From assembly GCA_025359705.1 (NCBI GenBank), contig JANYFS010000635.1, positions 1 to 14,756 of the forward strand: a stretch of DNA of 14,756 nt, in the 5' to 3' direction. Position 1 is the stretch's first letter. Every line of letters begins with the position of its first letter. The notes under the pieces were generated by a model. That model ran no database searches and was not told the origin of the DNA. It worked only from the letters and a program-made list of their open reading frames with translations. Made by a program: the position numbers and the translations under genes. This stretch comes from Deinococcales bacterium (GTDB lineage Bacteria > Deinococcota > Deinococci > Deinococcales > Deinococcaceae). Positions 13,860 through 14,756 of this stretch are shown here, in pieces.

Positions 13860-14756
13860 GTGAATCTTCTCGAGCAACTCACCGATCAATTCCAAAGCGG
13901 GGAAACCCTAGCCACCCAACTGGGGGTATCTCGAGCGGCGGTGTGGAAAGCGGCACAGGCACTCGAGGAGAGCGGTTATCCCCTCGAGCGCTCACGGGGG
14001 GGCTACCGCTGGGAACCAGGCACACCCCACCCTCAAGCGCTGGCAGCCGCGCTGCGGGGCCGCTTTGGGCAAAACTATCACTATTTGGGCGAAGTGGGCA
14101 GCACCCAAGACTTCATCAAAAATTTGGTCAATCCAAAACCCACTCGAGGGAACCCACCACTCGAGCCACACGTTACAGAAAACACAACCCCGCTCGAGGG
14201 AACTGTGGTGCTTGCCGAGCGCCAGACTGCTGGGCGCGGGCGGCGGGGGCGCGGCTGGGTCTCGAGTCGGGGGCTGTACTTTTCGGTGGTGTTGCGTCCC
14301 GCAGGGCCGCTGGAAAACCTCCCCTTTCTTTCTCTGGCAGCGGGAGTAGCGGTGCAGGCGGCCTGCGGTTTGGGCGGCCTAAAGTATCCCAACGATATTT
14401 TGGCCCCAGATGGTCGCAAAATGGCAGGCATTCTGCTCGAGGCCGAACTGCGCGGCGAGGAAGCCCGCCAAGTGATTTTGGGAATTGGCCTAAATACCTC
14501 CGCCGTGGGCCTTCCCGCAACCGCCGCTGCCCTAGACGAATTCCGCAGTGTCACTAACCCTGTCTCGAGGGTGGAACTTTTGGCCCAGATTTTATTCCAG
14601 CTCGAGCATTGGCTGGCCCAACCCACTGCCGAAATCGTGCAAACCTGGCGCAAAGCCAGCGTCACTTTAGGTCAAAATGTCCGCATTCACCTGCAAGGCA
14701 GCACCTTCGAGGGAACCGCCCTAGATCTGGACGATACAGGCGCACTCCTCTTGCAA
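13860..14756 (+). CDS. birA: Bifunctional biotin-protein ligase / repressor BirA, 3' end outside window
   Basis: Activates biotin to biotinyl-AMP and attaches it to BCCP; the N-terminal domain suggests it also represses biotin genes. The frame has no early ATG. I chose GTG 13860 because the winged helix begins there and a -10 box lies 7 nt upstream. 299 residues are visible and the frame is still open at the window end, near the normal BirA length. Winged-helix domain about 1-55 (SGETLATQLGVSRAAVWKAA); ligase motifs STQD (81-84), biotin loop GRGRRGRGW (125-133), KYPND (175-179, KWPND in E. coli), KMAGILLE (187-194) and GIGLN (208-212); SH3-like C-terminal domain from about 270. Unusual: between STQDFIKNL and EGTVVLAERQ there is a Pro/Thr-rich insert of roughly 20 residues carrying three CTCGAG sites. 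Monofunctional ligases lack the first domain, so class II is supported. Confidence 0.93.
   Translation, partial: MNLLEQLTDQFQSGETLATQLGVSRAAVWKAAQALEESGYPLERSRGGYRWEPGTPHPQALAAALRGRFGQNYHYLGEVGSTQDFIKNLVNPKPTRGNPPLEPHVTENTTPLEGTVVLAERQTAGRGRRGRGWVSSRGLYFSVVLRPAGPLENLPFLSLAAGVAVQAACGLGGLKYPNDILAPDGRKMAGILLEAELRGEEARQVILGIGLNTSAVGLPATAAALDEFRSVTNPVSRVELLAQILFQLEHWLAQPTAEIVQTWRKASVTLGQNVRIHLQGSTFEGTALDLDDTGALLLQ

Noticed and set aside
13943..14557. Plus-strand ATG-initiated frame of 204 codons near the window end
   Set aside because: It is out of frame with birA, whose motifs (STQD, GRGRRGRGW, KYPND) read from GTG 13860. The ATG frame gives an Arg/Gly/Ser-rich artefact.

Overview
The window is about 14.8 kb of moderately GC-rich bacterial DNA with twelve protein genes and no RNA gene, CRISPR array, transposase or phage gene that I can see. 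A Deinococcota-like diderm host is my best guess. The reasons are an SLH-domain protein that ends in an outer-membrane beta-barrel, several genes whose -10 box lies only 6-7 nt before the start codon (leaderless mRNAs), and a PNP of the Asn204 type. The phylum call is inference. The base composition looks lower in GC than Thermus.

Layout. At 2-1546 is the 3' part of glgX (glycogen debranching). It is followed by a large secreted lipoprotein alpha-amylase with two FN3 and three CBM26-like starch-binding modules (1865-4984); together they make a starch/glycogen block. A strong bidirectional terminator (5136-5174) separates this from the convergent gene for an SLH / coiled-coil / collagen-like / beta-barrel envelope protein (5204-6742, minus). 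Three plus-strand genes follow: a hexameric-type purine nucleoside phosphorylase (7091-7816), a crotonase-family enoyl-CoA hydratase (7976-8767) and an HD-domain phosphohydrolase of unknown substrate (8947-9921). The two gaps flanking the hydratase gene share the same modular repeats.

The second half is a redox and regulator cluster. A MarR regulator and an atypical SDR lacking the YxxxK pair lie on the minus strand (10043-11244), divergent from an alpha/beta hydrolase (11361-12158). A MerR-family regulator and an aldo-keto reductase form a coupled operon (12248-13613) behind a textbook MerR promoter: a perfect palindrome in a 19-bp spacer. A perfect-stem terminator closes this operon. The window ends in birA (biotin-protein ligase), which starts with GTG at 13860 and runs off the end.

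The most striking signal is at sequence level. The hexamer CTCGAG occurs about 104 times (hand count), against roughly 4 expected. It occurs in both coding and intergenic DNA, so it behaves like a HIP1-type genome-wide palindrome. It shapes codon choice (Leu-Glu is nearly always CTC GAG), occurs in terminator stems and clusters in a loop insertion of BirA.
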